Assembly (NCBI GenBank): GCA_947167745.1
Contig: CAMVJE010000024.1
Coordinates: 1 to 21,437 of the forward strand
Direction of reading: 5' to 3'
Source of the DNA: an uncultured Treponema sp.
Lineage (GTDB): Bacteria > Spirochaetota > Spirochaetia > Treponematales > Treponemataceae
Length of the DNA stretch: 21,437 nt
The translations under genes were made by a program, and so were the position numbers. The notes under the pieces were generated by a model. The model did no database searches. It saw nothing but the letters and a program-made list of their open reading frames with translations, and was not told the origin of the DNA. Position 1 is the first letter of the stretch. The number at the start of each line of letters is the position of its first letter. Below, in pieces: positions 1 through 6,932 of the stretch.

Positions 1-34
1 CCGCCTTGTTGATTCTGATGGCGATTTTGCTCAT
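1..34 (-). CDS. Start of a divergent gene, cut by the window edge
   Basis: An ATG at 34-32 on the minus strand opens a frame that runs off the left edge and reads MSKIAIRINKA. An AGAGG ribosome binding site lies about six bases upstream (around 40-44), the same type of site used by several genes in this window. Only 11 codons are visible, so the product cannot be named. It is divergent from the flavodiiron gene and may share its promoter region. Confidence 0.5.
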   Translation of the reverse strand, partial: MSKIAIRINKA

Positions 35-47
35 TAGATACCTCTAA

Positions 48-77
48 TTGAAAAAAATGATGTATCTATTATAATAG
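48..77 (+). promoter_or_regulatory. Sigma-70-type promoter for the fprA operon, with a symmetrical -10
   Basis: TTGAAA (48-53), a 16-bp spacer and TATAAT (70-75) form a near-consensus promoter that would start transcription around 82, just ahead of the GGAG site of fprA. The -10 sits in a perfect 12-bp palindrome, CTATTATAATAG (66-77), so the minus strand also reads TATAAT toward the divergent gene at 34. No good -35 is seen for the minus direction. Confidence 0.6.
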
Positions 78-107
78 TAAATAATAAAATTGTATATGGA
101 GAAAATT

Positions 108-1271
108 ATGCAGATTTCAGACACAATCAAATATGTAGGTGTAGACGATCATAAAATCGACCTTTTTGAAGGACAGTTCCATGTCCCGAACGGCATGGCT
201 TACAATTCCTATGCAATTCTTGACGAAAAAATCGCGATTATGGACAGCGTTGACGCGGATTTTGGCGATCAATGGCTTTCGAACATCAAGAGCTCGCTGG
301 GCGGAAAATCACCGGACTATCTCGTGGTTCAGCACATGGAAATGGACCACTCAGCCAATATCAAGCGATTTACTGAAACTTACCCGGAAGCAAAAATCGT
401 CTCTTCAAAAATGGCCTTCGTGATGATGAAAAGCTACTTCGGCTCGGACTTTGCAGAAAAACAAGTCGTCGTTGCAGAAGGAAGCAAGCTGGAGTTGGGA
501 AAGCATGTCCTCAATTTCATTGCCGCCCCCAATGTTCACTGGCCTGAAGTAATTATGACTTACGATTCTTTTGACAAAGTGCTTTTCTCTGCTGACGGAT
601 TCGGAAAATTCGGTGCGAACGACTACGATGACCCGGAAGGCTGGGCTTGCGAGGCTCGCCGCTATTATTTCGGAATCGTTGGAAAATTCGGTGCAAATGT
701 TCAGGCAGTCTTAAAGAAGGCCGCAAATCTTGAAATCAAAACAATTGCTTCCCTTCACGGCCCTGTTCTCGCTGGAGACGATGCAAAAGAAGCTCTCCGC
801 CTCTACGATATTTGGTCAAGCTACGGCGTTGAAAGCGAGGGAGTCTGCCTCCTTTACACTTCGGTTTACGGAAACACAAAGCGGGTGGCAGAAAGACTGG
901 CCGAAATTCTCAAGGCAAAAGGCTGCCCTAAGGTGGCAATTTCTGATTTGGCTCGCGAAGATACCTACGAGTGTGTTGAAGACGCCTTCCGTTACGGAAA
1001 ACTTGTTTTGGCAACAACAACTTACAACGGCGGCGTCTTCCCCACAATGCGTGAATTCATCGAGCATCTTACTGAGCGCAACTACCAGAACCGAAAAATC
1101 GCCTTCATCGAAAACGGCAGCTGGGCACCGATGGCAATCAAGGGCATGACAGCCATGTTCGAGCAGAGCAAAAACATCACGATTTGCGAAAACAAAGTCA
1201 CCGTGAAGATTGCGGAAAGCGCCGATACAGAAAGCCAGCTTGAAAACCTCGCGGAAGAGATTTTGAAATAA
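108..1271 (+). CDS. fprA: A-type flavoprotein / flavodiiron protein (O2 or NO reductase)
   Basis: Flavodiiron proteins reduce O2 to water, or NO to N2O, in the cytoplasm of anaerobes. The 387-residue product has both family modules. The N-terminal metallo-beta-lactamase-like domain (about 1-240) carries the di-iron ligands: the HxExDH motif H76, E78, D80, H81, then H143, D162 and H216. The C-terminal flavodoxin domain (about 245-387) has the FMN phosphate loop TSVYGNT. There is no rubredoxin or flavin reductase extension, so electrons must come from a separate donor. Start: ATG 108 has GGAG at 98-101 with six-base spacing; the in-frame TTG 90 and ATG 96 have no such site. The alcohol dehydrogenase follows 12 bp downstream with its own AAGGAG, so the two form an operon. 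O2 versus NO preference cannot be read from the sequence. Confidence 0.93.
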   Translation: MQISDTIKYVGVDDHKIDLFEGQFHVPNGMAYNSYAILDEKIAIMDSVDADFGDQWLSNIKSSLGGKSPDYLVVQHMEMDHSANIKRFTETYPEAKIVSSKMAFVMMKSYFGSDFAEKQVVVAEGSKLELGKHVLNFIAAPNVHWPEVIMTYDSFDKVLFSADGFGKFGANDYDDPEGWACEARRYYFGIVGKFGANVQAVLKKAANLEIKTIASLHGPVLAGDDAKEALRLYDIWSSYGVESEGVCLLYTSVYGNTKRVAERLAEILKAKGCPKVAISDLAREDTYECVEDAFRYGKLVLATTTYNGGVFPTMREFIEHLTERNYQNRKIAFIENGSWAPMAIKGMTAMFEQSKNITICENKVTVKIAESADTESQLENLAEEILK

Positions 1272-1283
1272 GGAGAATCTCCC

Positions 1284-2465
1284 ATGAACAATTTCACCTA
1301 CTACGCGCCCACAAAAGTTATTTTCGGAAAAGGCACTGAATCTCAGGCGGGAAGCCTTGTCGCCGCTCAGGATTGCAAAAAGGTCTTGCTTCATTACGGA
1401 AGCGGCTCTGTCAAAAAGACTGGGCTCCTTGACCGCGTAAAAAAATCTCTGGACGAGTCGGGTGTTTCTTATATTGAGCTGGGTGGAGTTGTTCCAAATC
1501 CTAGGTTATCGCTTGTTCGCGAGGGAATTGCGCTCTGTAAAAAAGAGGGAGTTGATTTTATTCTGGCTGTGGGTGGCGGTTCTGTAATTGATAGTGCAAA
1601 GGCTATCGGCTACGGTGTGACTAATGATTTTGATGTCTGGGATATTTTTGAAAAAAAGAATTCGCCCAAAAACTGCCTGCCGATTGGTGTCATTCTCACG
1701 ATTGCGGCCAGCGGAAGCGAGATGAGCAACAGCGCGGTCATCACAAACGAAGAGGGCTGGAAAAAGCGGGGCAGTAATTCCGACACTTGCAGGCCGAAGT
1801 TCGCCATTATGAATCCTGAGCTTACAATGACCCTTCCTGAATACCAGACCATGTGCGGCTCAACCGACATCCTCATGCACACTATGGAGCGGTATTTTAC
1901 CAGCAATGGAAACATGCAGATTACGGACTCAATCGCCGAAGGTCTTATGCGGACGGTAATCGAAAACACACTGATTCTGCTCAAAAATCCCAAGGACTAC
2001 GACGCCCGCGCGGAAATCATGTGGGCGGGAAGCCTGAGCCACAATGATTTGACCGGCTTGGGTAACGGCGGAAACGATTTTGCAAGTCATCGCCTTGAAC
2101 ATGAACTTGGCGGAATGTTTGATGTGGCTCACGGAGCGGGGCTGGCTGCAATCTGGGGAACATGGGCTCGCTATGTTTACAAAGATTGCCTTGCCCGGTT
2201 CAAAAAATTCGCCATCAAAGTCTGGAATGTAGAAAATTCTGGCTCTGACGAAGAAATCGCCCTCAAAGGAATCGAGGCAATGGAAAATTTCTATCGTAAA
2301 ATCAAAATGCCGGTAAATCTAAAGGAACTTGGAATCAGCCCGACTGACGAACAAATCACCGAACTTGCAAAAAAATGTGCAGTTGCAACCGGTGGCAAAG
2401 TTGGAAGTGCAAAAATCCTTTACGAAGAGGATATGCGAAACATCTTTGATGCGGCACGGGTGTAA
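1284..2465 (+). CDS. Iron-containing alcohol dehydrogenase (butanol dehydrogenase-like)
   Basis: Group III metal-dependent alcohol dehydrogenase of 393 residues, the normal family length, reducing aldehydes to alcohols with NAD(P)H. The nucleotide-binding GGGS motif is at 97-100, followed by VIDSAKA. The metal ligands are D195 and H199 (TDILMHTME), H269 and H283, with the family's 14-residue gap between the last two. It most resembles NADH- or NADPH-dependent butanol dehydrogenases (BdhA/YqhD type). AAGGAG at 1270-1275 overlaps the fprA stop and sets ATG 1284. Co-transcription with fprA suggests a shared role in spending reducing power or coping with oxidative or aldehyde stress; that is inference. 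The gene ends 20 bp from a convergent ABC permease, with no clear terminator hairpin between them. Confidence 0.9.
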   Translation: MNNFTYYAPTKVIFGKGTESQAGSLVAAQDCKKVLLHYGSGSVKKTGLLDRVKKSLDESGVSYIELGGVVPNPRLSLVREGIALCKKEGVDFILAVGGGSVIDSAKAIGYGVTNDFDVWDIFEKKNSPKNCLPIGVILTIAASGSEMSNSAVITNEEGWKKRGSNSDTCRPKFAIMNPELTMTLPEYQTMCGSTDILMHTMERYFTSNGNMQITDSIAEGLMRTVIENTLILLKNPKDYDARAEIMWAGSLSHNDLTGLGNGGNDFASHRLEHELGGMFDVAHGAGLAAIWGTWARYVYKDCLARFKKFAIKVWNVENSGSDEEIALKGIEAMENFYRKIKMPVNLKELGISPTDEQITELAKKCAVATGGKVGSAKILYEEDMRNIFDAARV

Positions 2466-2485
2466 CTGCAAAATTTGCGCGATAA

Positions 2486-3343
2486 TTACTCCAAATTCAG
2501 TTTATTACGCAGAATCAATAATGTGATTCCGGCACAAGCTACAGCAAAGAGAATGTCGAAGCCGATTGAGGCATAGCACATCGTTGTGATGATATTCCAG
2601 ATTTCCTCAGGCGCAGGTGAGTTGCTTGAGTCAAGACTTGTAATTTTATTCAGAAGGAAATTTGTTGTAAACTGGCCCTGAATTGTATTCATGATGGAAA
2701 GGCCGACAACAGCAACGATAAACTGAACAAGGGCACGACATTTTTTTGCGAGATGACCAACCGCATAAACCATATAAATGAAAGTAGCGGTAAAGAAAAT
2801 AGAGAAAATTCCAGTTACGCCAAAAAGAATACATGCATTTATAAGCGAATGACCTGTTAATTCAACGAATTTTTGCGCAAGCTCTGTAAAATTTTTATCT
2901 TCCATTAATTTGTCGATGACATTGCGATATAAGAGAAAAGTCGAGACCCCTACGACGAGTGTATAAATCAAAAGCCAGACGAAAGCCGAAAGAATTCGTG
3001 CCAGCAAATGACCCCAAAGGGAAACTGGAAGCGTAAGATTCAGATAAGCTTCGTTACCGAGCATTGATTTTTTGAATCTTCGTCCCAATTGAAGCAGGGT
3101 GATTATTGCAGAAGCAACGACAAAAATCATCATGACCGGATAAAGTACAAAATAGAAGAGCATGATTTTATCGCCACCAAAATCATCGAAAAAATTCTGA
3201 GAAAAATATAAAATTCCAGCAATGAAAGCGATTGCAAGAATTACCGAATAAACAGGCACAAAAACCCGCATTGTTGAGATAAATTCGTATTTAAAAACCT
3301 TTCCAATCATTGGAAGCTGGCTTACTTTATTTTCGTTTTCCAT
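2486..3343 (-). CDS. ABC-2 type transporter membrane subunit
   Basis: A 285-residue hydrophobic protein with about six membrane segments (roughly 27-47, 63-85, 110-135, 165-195, 205-225, 255-278). It has the segment YLNLTLPVS before a membrane span, a feature common in permease subunits of small ABC exporters encoded next to YtrB/BcrA-like ATPases. The ATPase gene lies immediately upstream. The start chosen is ATG 3343, preceded by CCGGAG with six-base spacing. An in-frame ATG at 3370 overlaps the ATPase stop but has no ribosome binding site. The ORF is convergent with the alcohol dehydrogenase gene. The substrate is unknown; relatives handle peptide antibiotics, lipids or cell-envelope stress. 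Confidence 0.75.
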   Translation of the reverse strand: MENENKVSQLPMIGKVFKYEFISTMRVFVPVYSVILAIAFIAGILYFSQNFFDDFGGDKIMLFYFVLYPVMMIFVVASAIITLLQLGRRFKKSMLGNEAYLNLTLPVSLWGHLLARILSAFVWLLIYTLVVGVSTFLLYRNVIDKLMEDKNFTELAQKFVELTGHSLINACILFGVTGIFSIFFTATFIYMVYAVGHLAKKCRALVQFIVAVVGLSIMNTIQGQFTTNFLLNKITSLDSSNSPAPEEIWNIITTMCYASIGFDILFAVACAGITLLILRNKLNLE

Positions 3344-3363
3344 AATATTCTCCGGTTCTCCAT

Positions 3364-4062
3364 TTAGCATCTGAATTCTTCGCGGAAGAGTTCATCAATT
3401 GTTTTACCTGTGGCATCTCGTGTTTTTTCTGCATTTCCCTGTCGGATAATTTCACCGTCTTTCAAGAAAATAATTTCGTTCAAGATGCTTTCAATATCAG
3501 AAATCAAGTGTGTTGAAATAAGAACGGTTGAGCCTGCCGGTGTATTTGTAAGAATCGTATTGAGGATATAATCACGGGCGGCAGGGTCAACGCCACCGAT
3601 TGGTTCATCAAGAATATAGAGAGGAACTTCTCGGCTCATTGTAAGAATCAGCTGAACTTTTTCTTTCGTTCCTTTTGACATTGCCTTGAGTTTATCTTTG
3701 AGACCGATTTTGAGTCGGCTGAGCATATCCAGGGCTTTATCTCGGTTAAAATTTGAATAAAAATCTTGCATCATTTTGACAAGCTGCTCAACATTCATCC
3801 AATCGTTGAGATAAACACAGTCCGGCTGATAAGCAACAAGAGCCTTAGATTCAGGACTTACAGGAAGCCCGCAGACAGAAACTTTCCCGCTAGATGGATG
3901 AAGAAGACCTGATGCGAGTTTTAAAAGCGTGGTTTTTCCACTGCCGTTTGGACCTAAAAGTCCGACAATTGCACCGCTAGGTACAGAAAGATTGACATTT
4001 TTAAGTGCCGTTTTATTATCGTATTTTTTTGTAACACCTGTATATTCCAGAACGGAATCCAT
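3364..4062 (-). CDS. ABC transporter ATP-binding protein (YtrB-like)
   Basis: A single nucleotide-binding domain of 232 residues. Visible motifs are Walker A GPNGSGKTT (37-45), Q-loop Q79, a variant signature SKGTKEK (129-135) in place of LSGGQ, Walker B LYILDEP (148-154, catalytic E153), the D-loop GGVDP and the H-loop histidine H185. The SKGxKxK form of the signature is typical of exporter ATPases in small GntR-controlled operons (YtrB type). AAGGAG sits six bases before ATG 4062. It heads a two-gene operon with the membrane subunit. No GntR-type gene is in the window, although the promoter has a palindrome such a repressor could bind. This ATPase is unlikely to serve the nearby NitT/TauT-type importer, whose ATPases belong to another subfamily. 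Confidence 0.88.
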   Translation of the reverse strand: MDSVLEYTGVTKKYDNKTALKNVNLSVPSGAIVGLLGPNGSGKTTLLKLASGLLHPSSGKVSVCGLPVSPESKALVAYQPDCVYLNDWMNVEQLVKMMQDFYSNFNRDKALDMLSRLKIGLKDKLKAMSKGTKEKVQLILTMSREVPLYILDEPIGGVDPAARDYILNTILTNTPAGSTVLISTHLISDIESILNEIIFLKDGEIIRQGNAEKTRDATGKTIDELFREEFRC

Positions 4063-4079
4063 GAAATTCTCCTTTTTGA

Positions 4080-4120
4080 ACTATTACTGAAATAGTGGAG
4101 AAAAATCAGGCGATTGTCAA
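4080..4120 (-). promoter_or_regulatory. Promoter and palindromic operator of the ABC exporter operon
   Basis: On the minus strand a consensus TTGACA (4120-4115) is followed by a 17-bp spacer and CACTAT (4097-4092). Overlapping the -10 and running downstream is the 17-bp inverted repeat ACTATTTCAGTAATAGT (plus-strand 4080-4096; six-base arms, five-base centre). A repressor bound there would block polymerase. The palindrome is seen directly; the operator role is inferred. Confidence 0.5.
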
Positions 4121-4124
4121 TTAT

Positions 4125-4153
4125 TTGACGAAGAAACGAAATAATTCTACTAT
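4125..4153 (+). promoter_or_regulatory. Probable promoter of the solute-binding protein gene
   Basis: TTGACG (4125-4130), a 17-bp spacer and TACTAT (4148-4153) lie about 40 bp before ATG 4194. The -10 is a modest match, so this is a candidate only. It is divergent from and does not overlap the exporter promoter. Confidence 0.35.
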
Positions 4154-4193
4154 ATTGTTATTATTTCATTTTTTGATTTGCACAGGGGATTTT

Positions 4194-5105
4194 ATGAAAA
4201 AATTTTTTTCACTTGTTTTTGCATCTGTGCTGGCTCTCTCTGCATTGTCAGCTCAGGATTCTTCTTATGCTGTAAAAGTTTCTGCTCCAAATGGCGCACC
4301 GGCTCTTTCGCTCGCAACATTGGCTGCAAAGAATCCAGAAAATTACACATTTGTAGCTGCTGAAACAATTTCTGCCGAATTTGCCGGCAATAAGGCAGAT
4401 TTCATCATCGCTCCGATTAACGCCGGCGCAAAACTCTACAAAATGGGTAAATCAACTTACAAACTCGCGGCTGTAGTCACTTGGGGAAATTTGTATTTCG
4501 CTTCTCAGAAAAAGAATTTTAAGCTCAAAGATATTAAAAAGTCTGAACTTACACTTTTCGGCGAGAATACAATTAATTCATCAATCGCCCTCGCTGCCCT
4601 CGAAAAAAATAAAATCACTCCAAAATCAGTGAACTATCTCGCAGGTGCGGCAAACACTCAGGCACTTCTTCTTTCTGACTTAGACGCAATCGTTCTTACG
4701 GCAGAACCAGCCCTCACCGCAGCTAAAATGAAGAATCCAAAAATTGTTTCTTATGCTCTCAATGATTTGTATAAAAAATCAACCGGATTTGACGGATTTG
4801 CTCAGGCAGGTCTTTTCGTCCGGGCCGAGACAGTCGAAAAAAATCCACAAGCAGTTGAAGCTTTCATCGCTCAGGCAGAGGAATCATGCAAAAAATGCAG
4901 TGCAAATCTTCCAGAAGTTGTTTCTGCAGCAGTCGAATTAAAAATCCTCCCAAACGCAAAAATCGCAGAAACGGCAATCCCGAATTGTGCGATTCGTTTC
5001 ATGAGCGCAAAAGAAGCAAAATCACAGGTCGAAACAGCGGCAAACATCGACATCAAACAGTACGGTGGCGCGCTTCCTGCTGACGACTTCTACTTTGGAA
5101 AATAA
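4194..5105 (+). CDS. NitT/TauT-type ABC transporter solute-binding protein
   Basis: A 303-residue exported protein. The signal peptide is residues 1-20 (MKKFF, hydrophobic stretch, then SALSA before Q21); there is no lipobox. The mature protein has the layout of NMT1/SsuA-like periplasmic binding proteins that feed importers of sulfonates, nitrate, thiamine precursors or similar small molecules. It ends with the FYFGK-type tail common in treponemal members. ATG 4194 has AGGGG just upstream and begins the signal peptide; the frame is open back to 4095, but that extension would bury the signal. A CKKC pair (C232, C235) is unusual for this family. The permease starts two bases after the stop. 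The ligand is unknown. Confidence 0.75.
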   Translation: MKKFFSLVFASVLALSALSAQDSSYAVKVSAPNGAPALSLATLAAKNPENYTFVAAETISAEFAGNKADFIIAPINAGAKLYKMGKSTYKLAAVVTWGNLYFASQKKNFKLKDIKKSELTLFGENTINSSIALAALEKNKITPKSVNYLAGAANTQALLLSDLDAIVLTAEPALTAAKMKNPKIVSYALNDLYKKSTGFDGFAQAGLFVRAETVEKNPQAVEAFIAQAEESCKKCSANLPEVVSAAVELKILPNAKIAETAIPNCAIRFMSAKEAKSQVETAANIDIKQYGGALPADDFYFGK

Positions 5106-5107
5106 GA

Positions 5108-5851
5108 TTGCCGAATAAAACAAAAAATACACTCTTTTTCTCCCTCGGCATTATTCTCATCGGAGTTTTGATTCAAATTCTGGGAAAGGCAAAAGGGGAT
5201 CCTCTGGTCTTTCCCGGAATTCTTGAAATTCTCAAAGCATTTTTCAATCTTTTAAAAACCCCCGAAACCTACAGGCTTATTCTCACCACATTCTGGCATT
5301 TGTTCGTCGCGCTGATTTTTTCTACGGTTTTGGGAGTGGCAATCGGCATGGCGGAGGGATTGAGCAATTGTGTCCGTCAGATTTTTAAGCCCCTGATGAT
5401 TATGCTCCGTTCGATTCCTATGATTGTCCTTGTAGTGATTATCATGGTGCTTACGAAATATCCCAAAGTGCCATATATTGCCGCCAGTCTCGTTCTTATC
5501 CCCATGATTAGCGAAGCAACTTGCGAGGGCTGCATCAGAATCGACCGGGATTTAATCGATGTTTACAGATTGAACAGTAATTTTTCCCCGCGGATTTTAT
5601 TTTCGGTATATTTGCCACTTATGGCTGGATATTTGAAACAGGCTTTTATAAATGCAGTCGGCACGGGAATAAAAATCATCGTAACGACAGAATATCTTGT
5701 TCAGAGCAAAAATTCTCTCGGCAAGGCAGTTTATTCAAGCGCGTATTTTAATGAGTACGAAGAGATTTATGCCTACGCGCTGATTATGGTGATTCTTGTT
5801 CTTTTGGTGAGCGGACTTCCTCTTCTTTTCGTAAAAAAAGCAAAATCCTAG
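5108..5851 (+). CDS. ABC transporter permease (SsuC/TauC-like)
   Basis: A 247-residue inner-membrane permease of the binding-protein-dependent transport family, with five or six membrane segments. The cytoplasmic EAA loop that contacts the ATPase is at about 136-156 (EATCEGCIRID). The only start giving a full N-terminus is TTG 5108, two bases after the binding-protein stop; the first ATG lies after the second membrane segment. GGAA at 5097-5100, within the end of the upstream gene, may serve as a weak ribosome binding site, so translation is probably coupled. No cognate ATPase gene follows: the next gene is convergent and shares the stop region. The importer must borrow an ATPase encoded elsewhere. 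Confidence 0.82.
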   Translation: MPNKTKNTLFFSLGIILIGVLIQILGKAKGDPLVFPGILEILKAFFNLLKTPETYRLILTTFWHLFVALIFSTVLGVAIGMAEGLSNCVRQIFKPLMIMLRSIPMIVLVVIIMVLTKYPKVPYIAASLVLIPMISEATCEGCIRIDRDLIDVYRLNSNFSPRILFSVYLPLMAGYLKQAFINAVGTGIKIIVTTEYLVQSKNSLGKAVYSSAYFNEYEEIYAYALIMVILVLLVSGLPLLFVKKAKS

Positions 5852-6720
5852 AATTTTACGCTTGTAATCGCCGAGTGGGGGCAGGCCGCCTTGCAGTCTC
5901 CGCAACGAATGCAGTCTGCACTATTGGGCTTTTCGTAGACAGGAATGTTGAGCTTGCAGATTTTTTGGCAAGCTCCGCATTTTGTGCATTTTGTCCCGTC
6001 GATTTTAAATCGGTAGAAGGAAATTTTATTGAAAATTCCGTAAATCGCTCCCAGCGGACAGACATATCGACAGAAAGGACGGTAGATTATAATAGAAGAA
6101 ATAATCGTAAGAATCAGAATGGCAAGCTTCCATCGGAAGATAAATCCCGCCGCTCCCCGCATGGCTGAATTCAAAAGAACGAGGGGAATTCCACCTTCAA
6201 GAGTGCCCACAGGGCAAATCCACTTGCAGAACCATGGTTCACCGAAGCCCATAAAATCCGCCACAAAAGCCGGAAGTAAGATTACGAAAACGGCGAGAAA
6301 GACAAAGCGAAGATAACGCAGGGCTCTCTCACCGGGAAGAGAGCGAATCTTTTTTACGAAGGGGATTTTATAGAGCAAATTCTGCACAAGACCGAAAGGA
6401 CACAAAAATCCGCAGACAAAACGACCGAGGAAAGTGCCGAAAATGACCAAAAGCCCGACGATGTACATGGAGATTTTGTAGTCCCGGCTGTTCAGAGTGG
6501 CTTGAAGGGAGCCGATTGGACAGGCACCCAGCGCGCCAGGGCAGGAATAGCAGTTCATACCTGGAACGCATACATATTTCGATGCCCCTTCAAAAATCTG
6601 ACCGTGAGCAAAGCCTTTGATGTAGCCGTTCGAGAGCGCGGCAAAGCAAGCCTGAACGATGAATCGAATGCGATTGTGTCGTGCGCGTTTTTCCGCGATT
6701 GAAGGTGCTTTCTTTTCCAT
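5848..6720 (-). CDS. NapH/YccM-like membrane 4Fe-4S protein
   Basis: A 290-residue polytopic membrane protein with two C-terminal ferredoxin-type [4Fe-4S] clusters: C245, C248, C251, C255 and C270, C273, C276, C280. Three membrane-proximal CxxxCP motifs (C103/C107, C165/C169, C217/C221) are characteristic of NapH/NosR/CcoG relatives. An N-terminal set, C51, C57, C60 and C67, is typical of the clostridial and spirochaetal branch found near TlpA genes. Such proteins pass electrons across or along the membrane. ATG 6720 lies one base after the stop of the CXXC microprotein gene, so the two are translationally coupled. Its stop is in the CTAG at 5848-5851 that also ends the convergent permease gene. 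It probably supplies electrons to the TlpA/CXXC pair; the direction is inference. Confidence 0.85.
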   Translation of the reverse strand: MEKKAPSIAEKRARHNRIRFIVQACFAALSNGYIKGFAHGQIFEGASKYVCVPGMNCYSCPGALGACPIGSLQATLNSRDYKISMYIVGLLVIFGTFLGRFVCGFLCPFGLVQNLLYKIPFVKKIRSLPGERALRYLRFVFLAVFVILLPAFVADFMGFGEPWFCKWICPVGTLEGGIPLVLLNSAMRGAAGFIFRWKLAILILTIISSIIIYRPFCRYVCPLGAIYGIFNKISFYRFKIDGTKCTKCGACQKICKLNIPVYEKPNSADCIRCGDCKAACPHSAITSVKF

Positions 6721-6721
6721 T

Positions 6722-6874
6722 TTAGCCGATTCCTATGCATTCCATACAGATGTGAGTCGCCTTGTTAAAGACAGTCGCCGCCTCGCCACGGAAAATGCCC
6801 GCAAGAACAAGGGCAATTCCAAGCACAAGGGCAAAAAGAGCGATAAGGCGACGATGTTTTTCGGTCAGTTTCAT
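6722..6874 (-). CDS. CD1871A-type CXXC membrane microprotein
   Basis: A 50-codon gene. The product starts MKLTEKHRR, has one hydrophobic helix (about 10-28, [19 protein letters not shown]) and ends [10 protein letters not shown]. The basic N-terminus predicts a cytoplasmic N-terminus and an extracytoplasmic CMEC dithiol. From memory this matches the small CXXC family named after Clostridioides difficile CD1871A, which is encoded next to 4Fe-4S membrane proteins and TlpA-like thioredoxins. The same arrangement is seen here: TlpA 58 bp upstream, the 4Fe-4S gene 1 bp downstream. AGAGG lies five to six bases before ATG 6874. It could be a thiol relay or assembly partner for the membrane iron-sulfur protein. 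The family assignment rests on the motif and neighbours, not on a search. Confidence 0.8.
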   Translation of the reverse strand: MKLTEKHRRLIALFALVLGIALVLAGIFRGEAATVFNKATHICMECIGIG

Positions 6875-6900
6875 AAAAACCTCTGTGCAATCAGATTTAA

Positions 6901-6930
6901 TCCGCGTTTATCTGCGTCCATCTGCGTCTA
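6901..6930. repeat. Three tandem decamers between tlpA-like and CXXC genes
   Basis: TCCGCGTTTA, TCTGCGTCCA and TCTGCGTCTA follow each other without a gap, a 10-bp period close to one DNA turn. On the transcribed strand they read as GACGCAGAT/ACGCGGAT units. I recall similar short interspersed units from intergenic DNA of many phyla. The adjoining sequence ends in CACAGAGG, which supplies the ribosome binding site of the CXXC gene. Confidence 0.6.
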
Positions 6931-6932
6931 AA

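Noticed and set aside
816..1394. Minus-strand 192-codon frame
   Set aside because: Antisense to the flavodoxin domain of fprA and the start of the alcohol dehydrogenase gene, both with intact motifs.
2466..2485. Terminator between the alcohol dehydrogenase gene and the convergent permease gene
   Set aside because: Only GCAAA-A-TTTGC is present, with no usable loop or U-tract.
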